64,000 bases of DNA. It comes from Devosia sp. XK-2. Its GTDB lineage: Bacteria > Pseudomonadota > Alphaproteobacteria > Rhizobiales > Devosiaceae. Each line of letters begins with the position of its first letter. Within the stretch, counting starts at the first letter, position 1. The translations under genes and the position numbers were made by a program. The stretch covers positions 1,756,501-1,820,500 of the forward strand of contig NZ_CP146608.1 in the NCBI RefSeq assembly GCF_037113415.1, in the 5' to 3' direction. This document shows, piece by piece, positions 26,117 through 35,892 of the stretch. Under the pieces are notes generated by a model. That model made no database searches, had not been told where the DNA came from, and worked only from the letters and a program-made list of their open reading frames with translations.

Positions 26117-27295
26117 TTGCCTGAACAGACAAGCTTCGCCGCCACGATCCACCCCACCACGGCCTCGATCCCGACCGCGGTGTGGAACGCACTCGTCCCC
26201 TCGACAGATGGCGTGCCGGATAACCCGTTTCTCGATCATGCCTTCTTCCTGGCTCTCGAAGAGTCCGGCTGCGCCACCGGCAAGACCGGCTGGCAGGCGC
26301 AGCACATTCTCCTGGCCAACGACACGGACGAACCTGTCGGCCTGCTGCCGCTCTTCCTGAAGTCCCACTCCATGGGCGAATATGTCTTCGACCATGGTTG
26401 GGCCAATGCACTGGAACGCGCCGGCGGACACTATTACCCCAAATTGCAGGGTTCGGTGCCGTTCACCCCGGCGACCGCACCCAAACTCCTGGTGCCCTCC
26501 GGCAGTTTGGAAACGCGGGCGGCGCTGCTCTCCACCGCGCAGCAGCTCGCAGCACGCCACGATGCGTCCTCCGTTCACCTGACATTTCTGCCGGAAGCTG
26601 AATCCGAGCTGGCCGGATCGCTGGATTGGCTGCGCCGCACCGACACCCAGTTTCACTGGCACAATCGCGGCTATGATAGTTTCGAGCAATTTCTCGACAC
26701 CCTGGCCTCGCGCAAACGCAAGACCATTCGCCGTGAGCGCCGCGACGCCCTGGCTGACGGCCTGAAAGTCCACTGGCTTTCTGGCAGCGACATCAAGGAG
26801 CATCACTGGGACGCCTTCTTCGCCTTCTACGAGGATACCGGGGCCCGCAAATGGGGTCGCCCCTATCTCAATCGCGCGTTTTTCTCGTTGCTCGGCCAAT
26901 ATATGGCGGATCGCGTGGTGCTGATGTTGGCCTATGATGGCGACGAACCCATTGCCGGCGCCATCAATTTCCGTGGCAAGGACGCCCTATATGGTCGCAA
27001 TTGGGGTGCCACCCGCGACGTGCCCTTCCTGCATTTCGAGGTCTGCTATTATCAGGCCATCGATTATGCCATCGCCAACAAGCTGGCTGTGGTCGAAGCC
27101 GGCGCGCAAGGCGAACACAAGCTGGCGCGTGGATATGAGCCGGTTCTTACCCATTCGGCCCATTGGATAGCCCATCCCGGCCTGCGCCGCGCGGTCGCGG
27201 ACTATCTCGAAGACGAGCGTCCCGCCATCGAACAACAGCAGGAACTGCTGGAACACTTCACGCCGTTCCGCAGGGGCGAACGCCAGACGCGATAA
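26117..27295 (+). CDS. FemAB-like/GNAT-fold acyltransferase (DUF482 family)
   Basis: The 392-residue product belongs to the family once called DUF482, with two tandem GNAT-like folds related to FemAB aminoacyl transferases. Family features are NPFLDHAFFLALEESGC, GLLPLFLKSHSMGEYVFDHG, KLQGSVPFTPATAPKLLV, a basic RKRKTIRRERRDAL helix and YGRNWGATRDVPFLHFEVCY. The C-terminus has EAGAQGEHKLARGYEPVLTH. The start is TTG at 26117. No signal peptide is present. Such proteins are guessed to add amino acids or acyl groups to envelope precursors. No reaction is proven. It follows the GH114 gene closely, so the two may act on the same envelope polymer. Confidence 0.85.
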   Translation: MPEQTSFAATIHPTTASIPTAVWNALVPSTDGVPDNPFLDHAFFLALEESGCATGKTGWQAQHILLANDTDEPVGLLPLFLKSHSMGEYVFDHGWANALERAGGHYYPKLQGSVPFTPATAPKLLVPSGSLETRAALLSTAQQLAARHDASSVHLTFLPEAESELAGSLDWLRRTDTQFHWHNRGYDSFEQFLDTLASRKRKTIRRERRDALADGLKVHWLSGSDIKEHHWDAFFAFYEDTGARKWGRPYLNRAFFSLLGQYMADRVVLMLAYDGDEPIAGAINFRGKDALYGRNWGATRDVPFLHFEVCYYQAIDYAIANKLAVVEAGAQGEHKLARGYEPVLTHSAHWIAHPGLRRAVADYLEDERPAIEQQQELLEHFTPFRRGERQTR

Positions 27296-27434
27296 CGCCG
27301 CCGCGTGCTGGCAAAATACGCTGTGCGGCAGCCGGGGAAGTGCATATTCCACCCGCGCGGCCAAGGCCGGGCTTGACCCGAGGTCGCTTCGCTTGCCAAA
27401 TCCGCAGAAACCAGAGTCCCTCGGGAAGCCCATA

Positions 27435-27851
27435 ATGACCTATGACCCCTCCAACATCTTCGCCAAAATCCTCGCCGGCGAGCTGCCCTGTCACAAGGTC
27501 TACGAGGATGATACTGCGCTGGTGATGATGGACATTTTCCCACAGTCCAAAGGTCATACGCTGGTTCTGCCCAAGGCTCCCTCACGCAATCTGCTCGATG
27601 CCGATCCGGCGACGCTGTCCGCCGTCATGCCATTGGTCCAGCGCGTGGCTCGCGCCGTCGAGGCGGTCACCAAGGCCGATGGCTTGCGCATAGCCCAGTT
27701 CAATGAAGCGCCTGCCGGCCAGACGGTGTTCCACCTCCATTTCCACATCATACCGGTCTATGAGGGCATCGCGCTGGGTGCTCATGGTGGCGGCAAGGCC
27801 GACGATGCCGAGCTGGCCGCACTCGCCAAAAATATTGCGGCAAAGCTCTAG
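27435..27851 (+). CDS. HIT family nucleotide hydrolase/transferase
   Basis: The 138-residue product is a histidine-triad protein of the HinT-like class, which hydrolyses nucleoside phosphoramidates or dinucleoside polyphosphates. The N-terminus NIFAKILAGELPCHKVYEDD and the motif QTVFHLHFHIIPVY (H-x-H-x-H) are decisive. The middle segment FPQSKGHTLVLPKAPSRNLL is also typical. The ATG at 27435 is used because the family begins at this point, and the frame upstream to 27393 is not conserved. The next gene starts 6 bases after its stop. Confidence 0.93.
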   Translation: MTYDPSNIFAKILAGELPCHKVYEDDTALVMMDIFPQSKGHTLVLPKAPSRNLLDADPATLSAVMPLVQRVARAVEAVTKADGLRIAQFNEAPAGQTVFHLHFHIIPVYEGIALGAHGGGKADDAELAALAKNIAAKL

Positions 27852-27857
27852 GTTGCC

Positions 27858-28505
27858 ATGACCCCTGCTCGCCATCTCGTGCTCGGTATGGTGCTGACGG
27901 CGTCTGCCGGCCTGATCGATGTTGTAGGCTTCATCGAACTGGGCGGCTATTTCACCTCCTTCATGAGCGGCAACACCACTCAGGGTGGCGCAGCCCTCGT
28001 TGACGCCGCCTGGCCGACAGTTTTGCTGACTGCGTCGCTCATCGGCTTATTCTTCATTGGCGGTGTGCTGGGTTCATTAGCCGCTTTCTCCAGCGCGCGC
28101 TGGGGGGCGACTGCAGTCAGCGCCGCGGTAATGACCGGTGTCGCCCTCACCCTGATCCTCTCGCTTTCCGGATTCCCTGCCACGCAGGCAATGCTGGTTC
28201 TGGCTGCCAGCGCCGGCGCCCAGAACGCCATTCTACCGATGCGCGGCGCCGTCCGGCTGGGCGCCACTTTTGTCACCGGAACGCTCTATACGGCCGGGCA
28301 GGACCTGGCCTTGGCTGTAAGGGGGGCTGCGCCTAAACTGCGATGGTTGCAGCATTTGGCCATCTGGTTTGGCCTCTTCGGCGGCGCCGCGATTGGCGCT
28401 CTGCTTTACCGCTGGCTCGGCATCGGGACGCTGATTGTGCCCATCGCCATCTACGCCTCCTTTGCCGGCGGCCACCTTCTGGCAGCCCGCAAATCCGCAG
28501 TGTGA
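27858..28505 (+). CDS. YoaK family (DUF1275) membrane protein
   Basis: The 215-residue inner-membrane protein has about six hydrophobic helices. DUF1275 hallmarks are the start LTASAGLIDVVGFIELGGYFTSFMSGNTTQ (positions 13-42, key residues D21, S34-N38), the central AASAGAQNAILPMRG and TFVTGTLYTAGQDLA. The function is unknown, and a transport role is guessed. It is the last gene of a possible run from dinB to here. A bidirectional hairpin follows it. SulP lies head to tail on the other strand. Confidence 0.88.
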   Translation: MTPARHLVLGMVLTASAGLIDVVGFIELGGYFTSFMSGNTTQGGAALVDAAWPTVLLTASLIGLFFIGGVLGSLAAFSSARWGATAVSAAVMTGVALTLILSLSGFPATQAMLVLAASAGAQNAILPMRGAVRLGATFVTGTLYTAGQDLALAVRGAAPKLRWLQHLAIWFGLFGGAAIGALLYRWLGIGTLIVPIAIYASFAGGHLLAARKSAV

Positions 28506-28508
28506 TTA

Positions 28509-28529
28509 GGCCCGGCACCGAGCCGGGCC
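28509..28529. terminator. Hairpin between convergent yoaK-like and sulP genes
   Basis: An 8-base perfect stem (GGCCCGGC / GCCGGGCC) with loop ACCGA lies 4 bases after the plus-strand stop and 9 bases after the minus-strand stop. No long T-run follows on the plus strand, so strength is uncertain. Confidence 0.55.
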
Positions 28530-28537
28530 CCACATTC

Positions 28538-30019
28538 TTAATGGCCGACCAGCAGGTCCCCATTGGCCTTATGGTGCACGCCAAGATTATCGACGATGGT
28601 CGCGCTGGCCTTGTTCATGCCCGAAAGCGTGACCTCAGCGCCCAGTGAGCGGAACTTGATCACGGCCTTGTCGATACTGGCCACGCTGGAAATATCCCAG
28701 ATATGAGCGTGGGTAAGATCGATCACCACCCGCGCGACTTTCTCGTCGAAGTCGAAGGCGGACATGAACTGCTCCGCCGAGGCGAAGAACAACTGCCCCT
28801 GCACGTGATAGACGCGCGTTTCGCCGTCCTCGCTCAACTCGCTGCGGACCTCGAAGATCTGCGAAATTTTCCAGGCAAAGAACACACCCGAGAGCAGCAC
28901 GCCGACCAACACGCCGATAGCCAGATTGTGCGTATAAACCACAAAGGCCACTGTGGAGAGCATGACCAGTGACGACGAACGCGGATGCTCGCGCAAATTA
29001 CGGATCGACTGCCAGTCAAACGTGCCGATCGAGACCATGATCATGATCGCCACCAGCGCCGGCATCGGAATGTTGCGCAAGAGATCGCCCAGCACCACCA
29101 GCAGCACCAACAGATAGGCACCAGCGAGGAAGGTAGATAGCCGTCCGCGTCCACCAGAGCGCACATTGATCCCCGATTGCCCGATCATGGCACAGCCCGC
29201 CATGCCACCAAAAAACCCCGAAGCGATATTGGCAATACCCTGGCCTATGCTTTCCTGGCGCTTGTCGCTGCCCGTATCGGTGAACTCGTCAATGATCTGC
29301 GCCGTCATCAGCGATTCCAGCAGTCCCACCGCCGCGACGCCAACCGAATAGGGCAGGATGATCCAAACCATATCCAGTGTTAGCGGCACGCTGGGGATCA
29401 GGAAAAAGGGCAAGGTCGTGGGAAGCTCGCCCATATCGCCCACCAGATGCACATCCAGGCCGCCGAAGAAGACAATCAGTCCCACCACGATGATCGCTAC
29501 CAGCGGCGAAGGAATAATGGTCGTCAGACGCGGAAATAGATAAATGATCGCCAAGGCGAGGGCGATCATCGGATAGGTCATCATCGGCACGCCGATCAAC
29601 TCAGGCAGCTGCGCCATGAAGATGAGGATCGCCAGGGCATTGACGAAGCCCGTCATCACCGACCTGGACACGAAACGCATGACCGTGTGCAGCTTGAGAT
29701 ATCCCGCGCCGATCTGCAGCAGGCCGGCCAGGATCGTTGCGGCCAGCAGGTAGTCCAGCCCATGCTCGCGCACCAGCGACCCCATCAGCACGGCCGTTGC
29801 CGCGGTGGCGGCCGAAATCATCGCCGGCCGGCCGCCGAAGATAGAAATAACGATCGCAATCACCACCGAAGCATAAAGGCCCACCTTGGGATCGACCCCG
29901 GCAATTATGGAAAAGGCAATGGCCTCGGGCACGAGGGCCAGGGCGACGACGAGACCGGAGAGCAAGTCTCCCCGCACATTCCGCACCCATTCGGCGCGGT
30001 AGTTTTCAAAATTGAACAT
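28538..30019 (-). CDS. SulP family inorganic anion transporter with STAS domain
   Basis: The 493-residue inner-membrane protein has the SLC26/SulP core of 14 short helices (7+7 inverted repeat) in residues 1-390 and a STAS domain in the last 100 residues. Signature parts are [60 protein letters not shown] and the STAS core [20 protein letters not shown], where the nucleotide-loop Asp-Ile-Ser is found. It could carry sulfate, bicarbonate or another anion. No carbonic anhydrase or sulfate gene lies nearby to decide. The ATG at 30019 was chosen because the conserved part begins there. The open frame to 30262 is not conserved. Confidence 0.9.
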   Translation of the reverse strand: MFNFENYRAEWVRNVRGDLLSGLVVALALVPEAIAFSIIAGVDPKVGLYASVVIAIVISIFGGRPAMISAATAATAVLMGSLVREHGLDYLLAATILAGLLQIGAGYLKLHTVMRFVSRSVMTGFVNALAILIFMAQLPELIGVPMMTYPMIALALAIIYLFPRLTTIIPSPLVAIIVVGLIVFFGGLDVHLVGDMGELPTTLPFFLIPSVPLTLDMVWIILPYSVGVAAVGLLESLMTAQIIDEFTDTGSDKRQESIGQGIANIASGFFGGMAGCAMIGQSGINVRSGGRGRLSTFLAGAYLLVLLVVLGDLLRNIPMPALVAIMIMVSIGTFDWQSIRNLREHPRSSSLVMLSTVAFVVYTHNLAIGVLVGVLLSGVFFAWKISQIFEVRSELSEDGETRVYHVQGQLFFASAEQFMSAFDFDEKVARVVIDLTHAHIWDISSVASIDKAVIKFRSLGAEVTLSGMNKASATIVDNLGVHHKANGDLLVGH

Positions 30020-30397
30020 GAACAAGACCCAGGGCGCAGGCGCGTTGGGAACGCCCCTCAAATGCGCGATGATACTTGTGACCGGGGGATAGGCGCCCGG
30101 AGAAGCCACTCGGAGGAGAAACCGAGTCCGACGAATGCGGCCCTTTTGCCAGACCGTTCGGCATTGAGCAAGCGCCGGGGGCGCATCCGCGCTATGCGCC
30201 ATCGATTCGGTAGGTTCCAACTCTGCCCAGCTCGCACATATCAGGGGCGCCCGCCGCGCCAATCCACGTCTCTTGCGCGCTGATTGCGGCCATGCCAGAA
30301 TAAAATTGAGGTACGTACATCACATTGGCATTTGGCAGAATAACAATCGCGCTAACAGCCAGTTGACACGCCGCGACCGCTGGCGAGGGAGGAAATT
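30020..30397. other. Intergenic region between divergent sulP and PPOX genes
   Basis: These 378 bases hold no convincing gene. The sulP frame stays open upstream to 30262 but lacks family similarity. A TTGACA at 30363-30368 is too near the PPOX start to serve as its -35. It is followed by a strong GGGAGGAAA ribosome site for the PPOX gene. The part near 30300-30350 is AT-richer (AATAAAATTGAGG) and is the best place for promoters of both genes. Confidence 0.45.
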
Positions 30398-31042
30398 ATG
30401 GCGCAGGCATTTGAAGACAGGCATACGATCCGAAGCGAAGCAGCACTGCGGGCGCTCTTCGCGCCTACACACGACCTGGCCCTTCAGAAGTGCCAGAACA
30501 CGCTCGGTCGTCACGCCAGGGCGTTCATCAAGCGATCGCCTTTTCTATGCCTCGGCACCCAGGATCGAGACGGTCGCGCCGACGTCAGTCCGCGCGGCGA
30601 CCCTCCAGGCTTCGTTACCATCGTTGATAGCCATACAATCGCCATACCCGACCGGCCCGGCAACAACCGGCTGGACAGCCTGAGCAACATCATTGCCAAT
30701 CCGTGCGTAGGCCTGCTCTTTCTTGTTCCCGGCTTCGACGACACCCTGCGGATCAATGGCCGGGCCACTTTAGTGACCGACCCCGTCCTGCTGGCCGAAA
30801 TGCGTGTGAACGACCGGACCCCTGCCCTGGCCATAGTCGTGGAGATTGACGAGGTATTCTTCCATTGCGCCAAGGCACTGCGACGCTCCCACTTGTGGGA
30901 TTCTACCCAGCATCAGGATCGGCGAGAGATGCCGTCGCTCGTCAAGATGATCCTTGATGAGACCACGGGCGCTCCAAACGAAACCGAAATGCGCAAGCTC
31001 GATGAGGCCTTGGAAGAGGCCTACAAGCGGACGATGTATTGA
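30398..31042 (+). CDS. Pyridoxamine 5'-phosphate oxidase-family FMN protein (DR2398/MSMEG_1061 type)
   Basis: The 214-residue product fits the PPOX-class, FMN-dependent subfamily of about 200 residues (TIGR04025 type). Recognisable are FIKRSPFLCLGTQDRDGRAD, VSPRGDPPGFVTI, IAIPDRPGNNRLDSLSNI, NPCVGLLFLVPGFDDTLRIN and VVEIDEVFFHCAKALRRS, with the typical Ser-Pro-Arg-Gly-Asp and Arg-Pro-Gly-Asn-Asn motifs of the flavin site. The activity is unknown. A strong ribosome site (GGGAGG) precedes the ATG at 30398. It is monocistronic and ends in a bidirectional terminator shared with clpA. Confidence 0.9.
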   Translation: MAQAFEDRHTIRSEAALRALFAPTHDLALQKCQNTLGRHARAFIKRSPFLCLGTQDRDGRADVSPRGDPPGFVTIVDSHTIAIPDRPGNNRLDSLSNIIANPCVGLLFLVPGFDDTLRINGRATLVTDPVLLAEMRVNDRTPALAIVVEIDEVFFHCAKALRRSHLWDSTQHQDRREMPSLVKMILDETTGAPNETEMRKLDEALEEAYKRTMY

Positions 31043-31072
31043 AGACGGGGACAGGTTTCACCTCGAAACAAA

Positions 31073-31096
31073 AAGGCCGGGATCGCTCCCGGCCTT
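31073..31096. terminator. Bidirectional terminator between PPOX gene and clpA
   Basis: A perfect 10-base stem (AAGGCCGGGA / TCCCGGCCTT) has loop TCGC. The A-run before it (AAACAAAAA) gives a T-run on the minus strand, so it should stop clpA transcripts well. On the plus strand it ends TTCTACTATCT. Confidence 0.85.
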
Positions 31097-31120
31097 CTAC
31101 TATCTCAACCTGAGAAAACC

Positions 31121-33460
31121 TCAGCTCTTGTCCGCCGTAGCCTTCGGCTTTTTCGGCTTGGGCAGGGCCTTGGGCTTGGCGGGACGCGGCGGCACCGCCA
31201 CCAGCTCCAGCTTTGCCTCTGCCCCCTCGCCGACCACGGCGACGGTGACCGAGCCGCCATTAACCAGTTCGCCGAACAGCACCTGATCGGCCAGCGGCTT
31301 CTTGACGTGCTCCTGGATCACGCGACCCAACGGGCGGGCGCCCATGCGCTCGTCATAGCCATGTTCGGCCAGCCAGTCGGCGGCTTCCGGCGTGAGATTG
31401 ATCGTGACGCCGCGCTCGGCCAGCTGGCCTTCGAGCTGCAGCACGAACTTCTCGACCACCCGGCGCACCACTTCGCGCGGCAGCGGCGCGAACGAGATGA
31501 TCGCATCGAGCCGGTTACGGAATTCGGGGCTGAAGGTACGGTTGATCGCATCTTCGTCGTCCCCCTGCTCGCGCTTGCGGCCAAAGCCGATGGGCGAACG
31601 GGCCAGTTCCGCCGCGCCGACATTGGACGTCATGATCAGGATGACATTGCGGAAATCCACCGCCTTGCCATTGTGATCGGTCAGCTTGCCATGGTCCATC
31701 ACCTGCAACAGCACGTTGTAGAGGTCCGGATGAGCCTTCTCGATTTCGTCCAGCAGCACCACGCAATGCGGATGCTGGTCGACGCCATCGGTGAGCAACC
31801 CGCCCTGGTCGAACCCGACATAGCCCGGAGGCGCACCGATCAGCCGGCTGATCGTATGCCGCTCCATATATTCGGACATGTCGAAGCGTAGCAATTCTAC
31901 GCCCAGCGTATCGGCGAGCTGCTTGGCCACCTCGGTCTTGCCGACACCAGTCGGACCGGTGAAGAGGTAGGAGCCAATGGGCTTTTCCGGTTCGCGCAGG
32001 CCCGCACGGGCCAGCTTGATGGCCGAGGACAAAGCCGTGATGGCAGAATCCTGCCCAAACACTACCGTCTTGAGGCTCTGTTCGAGCCCCGACAGCAATT
32101 CCGCATCGGACTTCGACACCGATTTGGGCGGAATACGCGCAATCGAGGCCACCGTCGCTTCGATATCCTCGACGTCGATCGTCTTCTTGCGCTTATCCTC
32201 GGTTAGCAGCATCTGGCTGGCGCCGGTCTCGTCAATCACGTCGATCGCCTTGTCGGGCAATTTCCGGTCGGTGATATAGCGCGCGCTCAGCTCCACGGCG
32301 GCCTTGAGGGCCTCGTCGGTATATTTGATCTTGTGGAACTCTTCGAAATAGGGCCGGAGACCTTTGACGATCTCGATAGCGTCCGGAACCGTCGGCTCAT
32401 TGACGTCGATCTTCTGGAAACGACGGACCAGGGCCCGATCCTTCTCGAAGAACTGCCGATATTCCTTATACGTGGTCGAACCGATGCAACGGATCGCCCC
32501 GCTCGCCAAGGCAGGCTTGAGCAGGTTCGAGGCATCGAGCGCACCGCCCGAGGTGGCACCGGCGCCGATCATGGTGTGAATTTCGTCGATGAAGAGCACC
32601 GCATTGGGCATCTTCTCGAGTTCCTTCATCACCGCCTTGAGCCGCTCTTCAAAATCACCGCGATAGCGCGTGCCGGCCAGGAGCGCCCCCATATCGAGCG
32701 CATAAATAACCGCTTCCTTGAGCACTTCAGGAACATCGCCCTCGATGATCTTGCGCGCCAGGCCCTCGGCAATGGCCGTCTTGCCCACGCCGGCGTCGCC
32801 GACATAGAGCGGGTTGTTCTTGGAACGGCGGCACAGCACCTGAATGGTGCGTCGCAATTCGGCATCACGGCCGATCAGCGGGTCGATCTTGCCTTGCCGG
32901 GCCTTTTCGTTGAGGTTGACGCAGAAATCAGCCAGGGCCGAGCTCTTCTTGGCCTCCGAGCCGCCTTCGGCATGCCCCTCGCCCTCTTCCGCGCCATGTA
33001 CCCTGCGCTCCTCGCTCGGACCGGACTTGGTGATGCCATGGGAGATGAAATTGACGGCGTCGAGCCGGCTCATATCCTGCTGCTCGAGGAAATAAGCGGC
33101 GTGGCTCTCCCGTTCGGCAAAGATGGCCACGAGCACATTGGCACCCGTAACCTCTTCGCGACCGGATGACTGGACATGGATGACCGCGCGCTGGATCACG
33201 CGCTGGAACGCGGCAGTCGGGCGCGCATCCTGGCCATTCTGAACAACGAGGCTGTCCAGTTCTTCATTGATGAAATCTTCGAGGTCGCTCTTGAGCGCGT
33301 CGACATCGACATCGCAGCCTGTGAGCACGGCCAAGGTATCCCGGTCGTCCGTCAGGGCCAGAAGCAGATGTTCGAGCGTGGCGAACTCATGGTTGCGCTC
33401 ACGGGCCAGGTTCATCGCCTGGTGCAGGGCCTTTTCGAGTCCGCGCGAAAATGAGGGCAT
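31121..33460 (-). CDS. clpA: ATP-dependent Clp protease ATP-binding subunit ClpA
   Basis: ClpA is a hexameric AAA+ unfoldase that feeds ClpP. With ClpS it degrades N-degron substrates. The 779-residue protein has the N-terminal double Clp repeat (residues 1-145), the first AAA domain with Walker A GDAGVGKTAIAEGLA, and the second with FTGPTGVGKTEVAKQLAD. Sensor and arginine-finger motifs are present. The IGL-type ClpP loop is expected near RSPIGFGRKREQGDDED. The C-terminal 30 residues are Lys/Pro/Ala-rich (RPAKPKALPKPKKPKATADK). The ATG is preceded by AGGA and lies 9 bases after clpS. Its partner Aat, which creates such degrons, is encoded at 51 kb. Confidence 0.97.
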   Translation of the reverse strand: MPSFSRGLEKALHQAMNLARERNHEFATLEHLLLALTDDRDTLAVLTGCDVDVDALKSDLEDFINEELDSLVVQNGQDARPTAAFQRVIQRAVIHVQSSGREEVTGANVLVAIFAERESHAAYFLEQQDMSRLDAVNFISHGITKSGPSEERRVHGAEEGEGHAEGGSEAKKSSALADFCVNLNEKARQGKIDPLIGRDAELRRTIQVLCRRSKNNPLYVGDAGVGKTAIAEGLARKIIEGDVPEVLKEAVIYALDMGALLAGTRYRGDFEERLKAVMKELEKMPNAVLFIDEIHTMIGAGATSGGALDASNLLKPALASGAIRCIGSTTYKEYRQFFEKDRALVRRFQKIDVNEPTVPDAIEIVKGLRPYFEEFHKIKYTDEALKAAVELSARYITDRKLPDKAIDVIDETGASQMLLTEDKRKKTIDVEDIEATVASIARIPPKSVSKSDAELLSGLEQSLKTVVFGQDSAITALSSAIKLARAGLREPEKPIGSYLFTGPTGVGKTEVAKQLADTLGVELLRFDMSEYMERHTISRLIGAPPGYVGFDQGGLLTDGVDQHPHCVVLLDEIEKAHPDLYNVLLQVMDHGKLTDHNGKAVDFRNVILIMTSNVGAAELARSPIGFGRKREQGDDEDAINRTFSPEFRNRLDAIISFAPLPREVVRRVVEKFVLQLEGQLAERGVTINLTPEAADWLAEHGYDERMGARPLGRVIQEHVKKPLADQVLFGELVNGGSVTVAVVGEGAEAKLELVAVPPRPAKPKALPKPKKPKATADKS

Positions 33461-33469
33461 ATGATGTTC

Positions 33470-33886
33470 CTACTGTTTTTCCATCACGCATTGCAGCGGA
33501 TGCTGGTTCTTGCGTGCCGTATCCATCACGCGGGTCACCTTCGTCTCAGCAACCTCGTATGGATATACGCCGCACTCACCGACCCCCTTTTGGTGGACGT
33601 GCAGCATGATGCGCATGGCGTCTTCGCGTGACTTGTTGAAGACGTCCTGAAGCACCAGAACGACGAATTCCATCGGCGTGTAGTCGTCGTTGAGCAGCAG
33701 AACCCGGTAAAGGTTCGGCCTCTTGGTTTTGGGACGCGTCTTGGTCACCGTCCCGGTTTCAAAATCAGCGTCGTTTCCGCCTGGGCCGCCGCCATCCTCT
33801 TTCGGCCCGGCGGTAACGCGCAGCGACGTCTCGGGCCGGCCGAAGGGTGGCAAGATTGTCTTGGTTGCGATGGGGGTCATGATCAT
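33470..33886 (-). CDS. clpS: ATP-dependent Clp protease adaptor ClpS
   Basis: ClpS binds destabilising N-terminal residues (Leu, Phe, Trp, Tyr) and hands the protein to ClpA. The conserved C-terminal domain is clear: [20 protein letters not shown], then [20 protein letters not shown] and [20 protein letters not shown]. The Asn-Asp pair, the Met and the His of the binding pocket are present. The end, [11 protein letters not shown], is typical. The N-terminal 50 residues are long and Gly-rich. The start at 33886 gives 138 residues. An ATG two codons later and a longer frame to 33934 are alternatives. It forms an operon with clpA. Confidence 0.95.
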   Translation of the reverse strand: MIMTPIATKTILPPFGRPETSLRVTAGPKEDGGGPGGNDADFETGTVTKTRPKTKRPNLYRVLLLNDDYTPMEFVVLVLQDVFNKSREDAMRIMLHVHQKGVGECGVYPYEVAETKVTRVMDTARKNQHPLQCVMEKQ

Positions 33887-34225
33887 GTCAGTCGCTCTGT
33901 TGCCAGAGGAAACGAAGCAGTTGGTTGGTACCATTATGTAGGCAAAATCGCGCCGGTGTTAAGGGCCCTTCCATCCCGAAAATGTGAGCGGCGCAGAATG
34001 TGCGTTTCCCGGAGCGAAATGACTGCGCGCGCCGCCGGGCAGCAGCACTCTGTTGCCCGTTTGCCTGTCCGCTGCAGAAAATGATTGCATTTTACGGATT
34101 CGTAACGGCGGCGACCTAATCTCAAGAAAGGCTGAATTTTCGGGGTTTGGGGACGCCCGGGACCAGCCTGCGTCAAACGAGTAGCGTACGGGCGGAATTG
34201 CCCGATTGAGTAATTGGAGTACCGG
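33887..34225. other. Intergenic region between divergent clpS and carboxypeptidase genes
   Basis: These 339 bases hold no convincing gene. Promoters for both flanking genes should be here. Only a short inverted repeat TTACG-GATT-CGTAA at 34092-34105 was noticed. A GGAG at 34216-34219 sets the carboxypeptidase start. Confidence 0.45.
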
Positions 34226-35791
34226 GTGATTTCCCTGGCAAAGACCCCTTGGCGCACCGCTTTTCTGCGTGCTGTAGCCGCCGTTCTTGTGACCCTCGCC
34301 TTCAGCCTGTCGGCCGCGGCGCCCGTCCATGCCATCGAAAATCTGCGCAAATATGCAGGCATCGTGGTCGACGCCAAATCCGGCAAGGTTCTCTACGAGG
34401 ATCAGGCGGATTCAAAGCGATATCCGGCATCCGTTGCCAAGGTGATGACGCTTTACGTCCTGTTCCAGGAGCTGCAGGCGGGCAATCTCAGCCTCTCCAC
34501 CAAGATGACGGTGTCGCGCCACGCGGCCTCGGCCGTGCCCACCAAGCTGGGCCTGCGCGCGGGCGCGACCATCTCGGTTGAAGACGCGATCAAGTCGCTG
34601 GTCACCTTATCGGCCAATGACATGGCCCGCGTCATTGCCGAACACATCTCCGGCACCGAAACCAAATTCGCCGAGCGCATGACGGCCACGGCCCGCGCCA
34701 TGGGCATGTCCAACACCACTTATCGCAATGCCTCAGGTCTGCCCGACGGTGGCCAGGTCACCACTGTGCGCGATCAGGCTATCCTGGGCATCGCCATCTA
34801 CCAGCATTTCCCCCAATATTACGAATATTTCCAGACGACGGCCTTCCGCTACAACGGCAAGACCTATGGCAACCACAACCGCGTTCTGGGCTATATGGGC
34901 GCCGTCGACGGCATCAAGACCGGCTATATCAACGCCGCCGGCTCCAACCTTCTGACCGCAGCCCGCAAGGACAACCGCCACATCGTTGTGGTCGCCTTCG
35001 GCTTCAATTCGGCCGCTTCCCGCGACGAAAAAGTGCGCCAACTGGTCTCGAACTATCTCTCCAAGGGCCGCCGCGGCGACTACTTGCAGACGGCTATGGT
35101 TCCCGTGCCGGGCCGTCAGGGCAATACCCAGTTCGCCCTTGCCCAGCCGCGCAAGCCCACTTTCGCAATGCCCACGCCCATGCCCGATTTCCGCCTGGCC
35201 GCCCTGGTGTCGGGCAATGGTGCCCAGCCGCAGCAGAGCCCGCAGGTTGCCGTCGCCTCGGCAGTGCCGGTAGCCATGCCCACGCCAATGCCGACCGACC
35301 TTGGCCTGTCGCCAGCCGTGCAGGCAGCAAACGTACTGGCAGCCCCAACGCAATCTACGCCCGCCTATCCCAGCCAGGATGTCATCGGCGCTTGGTTGAG
35401 CGAAACCTATAATCTGGGTGCGCCGCCGGCAGCGCTTGGCCAGACACCGGCCTCCACGCCCCTGCTGCCGCCCGGTGAGGTCTCCGGCGGTGCCGGACAA
35501 CCGGTCGACCTGATGCATTCGGGCGCGGTTGCCGACGCAGCTCCCATCAGCGGCTGGATTGTCCAGATCGGGGCAGGCCCGTCCGAAGACAGCGCCCGTG
35601 CCATGCTGGCCGATGCCGCCGGCAAGGTCGGCTCGCTTGGCGACTTCCGCTCCTATGTCGAGCGGTTCGAAAAGAACGGCCAGATTTTCTATCGCGCCCG
35701 CTTCGTCGGCTTCGGCGATCGCGATGCGGCAGCCAATATGTGCAACCGCCTCAAGGACCAGAACCTGGCCTGCCTGGCGTTGCAGGGCTGA
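34226..35791 (+). CDS. D-alanyl-D-alanine carboxypeptidase with C-terminal SPOR domain
   Basis: The 521-residue periplasmic enzyme trims the terminal D-Ala of peptidoglycan stems. A signal peptide ends near PVHA (about residue 36). The S11 peptidase domain has Ser69-x-x-Lys72 (PASVAKVM), Ser129-x-Asn (LSANDMA) and Lys231-Thr-Gly (GIKTGY). A long Pro/Ala/Gln-rich linker (about residues 315-430) leads to a SPOR domain in the last 80 residues (WIVQIGAGPSEDSARAML, YRARFVGFGDRDAA). SPOR domains bind denuded glycan strands at the septum, so the enzyme is probably directed to division sites. The start is GTG at 34226, with GGAG 6 bases before it. The C-terminal anchor helix of E. coli DacA is absent. 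Confidence 0.95.
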   Translation: MISLAKTPWRTAFLRAVAAVLVTLAFSLSAAAPVHAIENLRKYAGIVVDAKSGKVLYEDQADSKRYPASVAKVMTLYVLFQELQAGNLSLSTKMTVSRHAASAVPTKLGLRAGATISVEDAIKSLVTLSANDMARVIAEHISGTETKFAERMTATARAMGMSNTTYRNASGLPDGGQVTTVRDQAILGIAIYQHFPQYYEYFQTTAFRYNGKTYGNHNRVLGYMGAVDGIKTGYINAAGSNLLTAARKDNRHIVVVAFGFNSAASRDEKVRQLVSNYLSKGRRGDYLQTAMVPVPGRQGNTQFALAQPRKPTFAMPTPMPDFRLAALVSGNGAQPQQSPQVAVASAVPVAMPTPMPTDLGLSPAVQAANVLAAPTQSTPAYPSQDVIGAWLSETYNLGAPPAALGQTPASTPLLPPGEVSGGAGQPVDLMHSGAVADAAPISGWIVQIGAGPSEDSARAMLADAAGKVGSLGDFRSYVERFEKNGQIFYRARFVGFGDRDAAANMCNRLKDQNLACLALQG

Positions 35792-35892
35792 CGGAAACGA
35801 ACTGGCACGGCGGAAAAACCGTCGGCCGGATGATCGGCCTCCCAAGCGGGGCCACGGGGAAGCAAATTGGTGCTTGTGTATGGAGTAGCCCA

